Source: Paenibacillus xylanexedens
GTDB taxonomy: Bacteria > Bacillota > Bacilli > Paenibacillales > Paenibacillaceae
Assembly: GCF_001908275.1 (NCBI RefSeq)
Contig: NZ_CP018620.1
Location: 6,944,001 to 7,008,000, forward strand
Direction: 5' to 3'
DNA: 64,000 bases
Shown here: one piece after another, positions 62,922-64,000 of the stretch
Layout of the letters: the number at the start of each line of letters is the position of its first letter
How positions within the stretch are numbered: position 1 is the first letter of the stretch
Made by a program: the position numbers and the translations under genes
The notes under the pieces: model-generated
What the model saw: only the letters and a program-made list of their open reading frames with translations
The model's database searches: none
Told to the model about the DNA's origin: nothing

Positions 62922-64000
62922 TTATGCCTCTACTCCTGGCTGACTAGGGCGTAGAATCGCAGAGCCAACAGTCAGCAAAATGGCAGCCATGCCAAACAGA
63001 ATCAATAGTGGCAATGTGATATCCGACAATGTACCACCAGCAGAGATCGTCTCCACTGCCTGAATCGCCCATTTCTGTGGAACAAAGTTGGCGAGCTTTT
63101 GCATATAATCCGGCATCAACGAGATCGGCCAGAAACAACCACCTATCATGCAAGTTGGCATAATGACAAGTGAATTCAGCATGTTGGCATTTTTGGGATT
63201 ACGGATTAATCCTGCCACGGTACTTGCGATCCCCATGGAGACCAGCATGAATGCGGCCAAGATGATGAAATGAATGCCAAAAGGAATACCGGCATCATAA
63301 TGCAGTAGCCACCTGCTGACTCCCAAAACCAGAACAATCTGAATCAAGCCAATGACAAAGCTGCCGATGAAGTTACCAAGCGCAATCTCATATGCACGGA
63401 CGGGTGCCGTATATACTCTGGCCATCGTACGTTTACTGCGATCTTCCATTATCACAGCCACTGCACTGGTCAGCAGCCCCATCATAAACATAATCGTAAA
63501 TCCGGTCACATTGTTCAGGCCTGGCTTGGGATAGATCTGCAGTTCGGTGACTTCACCAGCAACCTGATGTTTTCCTATCTCCTGTAAAAGCTGTTCAAAT
63601 GGCTTCTGTGTACTAGATAGTATATCAGTCTCACTTGAGACAGGACCTGCCGCCACCTTAACAGCTGAAGCGGATTGTAACAATCCGCTCGTTAAACCTT
63701 CAACTGCTGCTCGTAGTGTATAGGAACTTTCACTTATACGCAGTTCCACTAATTGAATTTCGGTTGTCTTGCCCTGTAACAGGTCCTCCGTATAATTCGC
63801 CGGAATGATGATGCCAGAACTTCCTTTTTGCTGAGCGATGGCTTCCTTGACTTCTTCTTCGTTGTTCAAAGGCTTGAGCAGATACTCCTCTTTGCCAGCA
63901 AGTTCATGAATCATCCATGTCCCTGCCACCCCTCCATCCTCATTTACATAGGGAATAACAGTACGTGCAATCTGCTCGCTTCCAAAAAGAGCAACCGCTC
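62922..64000 (-). CDS. ABC-2 type transporter permease (N terminus beyond the window)
   Basis: Membrane subunit of an ABC exporter. The frame stays open to 64000, past the first internal start at 63929, giving at least 359 residues. The N-terminal part is a large extracytoplasmic region (SEQIARTVIPYVNEDGG and on). About six membrane helices follow from NNVTGFTIMFMMGLLTSAVA. EDRSKRTMARVYTAPVRAYE is typical of the ABC-2 family. The ATPase partner is expected upstream, outside the window. Cargo unknown; drug or lipid export are common in relatives. Confidence 0.85.
   Translation of the reverse strand, partial: AVALFGSEQIARTVIPYVNEDGGVAGTWMIHELAGKEEYLLKPLNNEEEVKEAIAQQKGSSGIIIPANYTEDLLQGKTTEIQLVELRISESSYTLRAAVEGLTSGLLQSASAVKVAAGPVSSETDILSSTQKPFEQLLQEIGKHQVAGEVTELQIYPKPGLNNVTGFTIMFMMGLLTSAVAVIMEDRSKRTMARVYTAPVRAYEIALGNFIGSFVIGLIQIVLVLGVSRWLLHYDAGIPFGIHFIILAAFMLVSMGIASTVAGLIRNPKNANMLNSLVIMPTCMIGGCFWPISLMPDYMQKLANFVPQKWAIQAVETISAGGTLSDITLPLLILFGMAAILLTVGSAILRPSQPGVEA

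Overview
The window is a low-to-mid-GC Firmicutes chromosome and almost certainly Paenibacillus. The evidence is the 16S and 23S sequence read on the minus strand, the Bacillus-like gene order from rpoB to ctsR, strong purine-rich ribosome binding sites with many TTG and GTG starts, a Cys-type T-box, and sporulation sigma factor SigH. The 16S variable regions look like the P. amylolyticus/pabuli group, but that species-level reading is from memory only. Nearly everything is on the minus strand.

Bases 1-7,300 hold the transcription/translation core: partial rpoB, the RsmC-like methylase ybxB, rplL-rplJ (with an L10 leader and attenuator), rplA-rplK (each preceded by an L1-binding-like motif), nusG, secE, rpmG and sigH. 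Bases 7,400-24,950 hold rae1, rlmB, mrnC, cysS and cysE behind a cysteine T-box. They are followed by gltX, ispF, ispD, yacL, a plus-strand 131-residue Cys-containing protein, pssA, disA, radA and the CtsR heat-shock operon ctsR-mcsA-mcsB-clpC with a clear CtsR operator. An Eis-like acetyltransferase follows.

Bases 26,400-31,800 are one complete rRNA operon (16S, tRNA-Ala, 23S, 5S) with promoter, processing stalks and terminator. Then come a plus-strand membrane-anchored molybdopterin oxidoreductase fusion, an unusual clostridial-looking NAD+ DNA ligase, pcrA, pcrB and a GDPD-like phosphodiesterase. Next are dTDP-rhamnose genes rfbCBD with galU, a SWIM-SNF2 helicase, a double-cluster U32 peptidase-family protein, a secreted copper-amine-oxidase-N-like protein and an HtrA protease. 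The window closes with a small membrane protein, uvrA and uvrB, the plus-strand MotA/MotB stator pair, and a partial ABC-2 permease.

Two things in the non-coding DNA are not explained by the genes. First, a family of about 150-190 bp intergenic elements has terminal inverted repeats and an internal hairpin. There are four full copies and several half copies between 35.8 and 51.4 kb. Second, a roughly 790 bp GC-rich insertion splits uvrB from uvrA; it holds a series of perfect hairpins followed by five tandem units of about 71 bp. No CRISPR array, prophage or intact IS element was seen.
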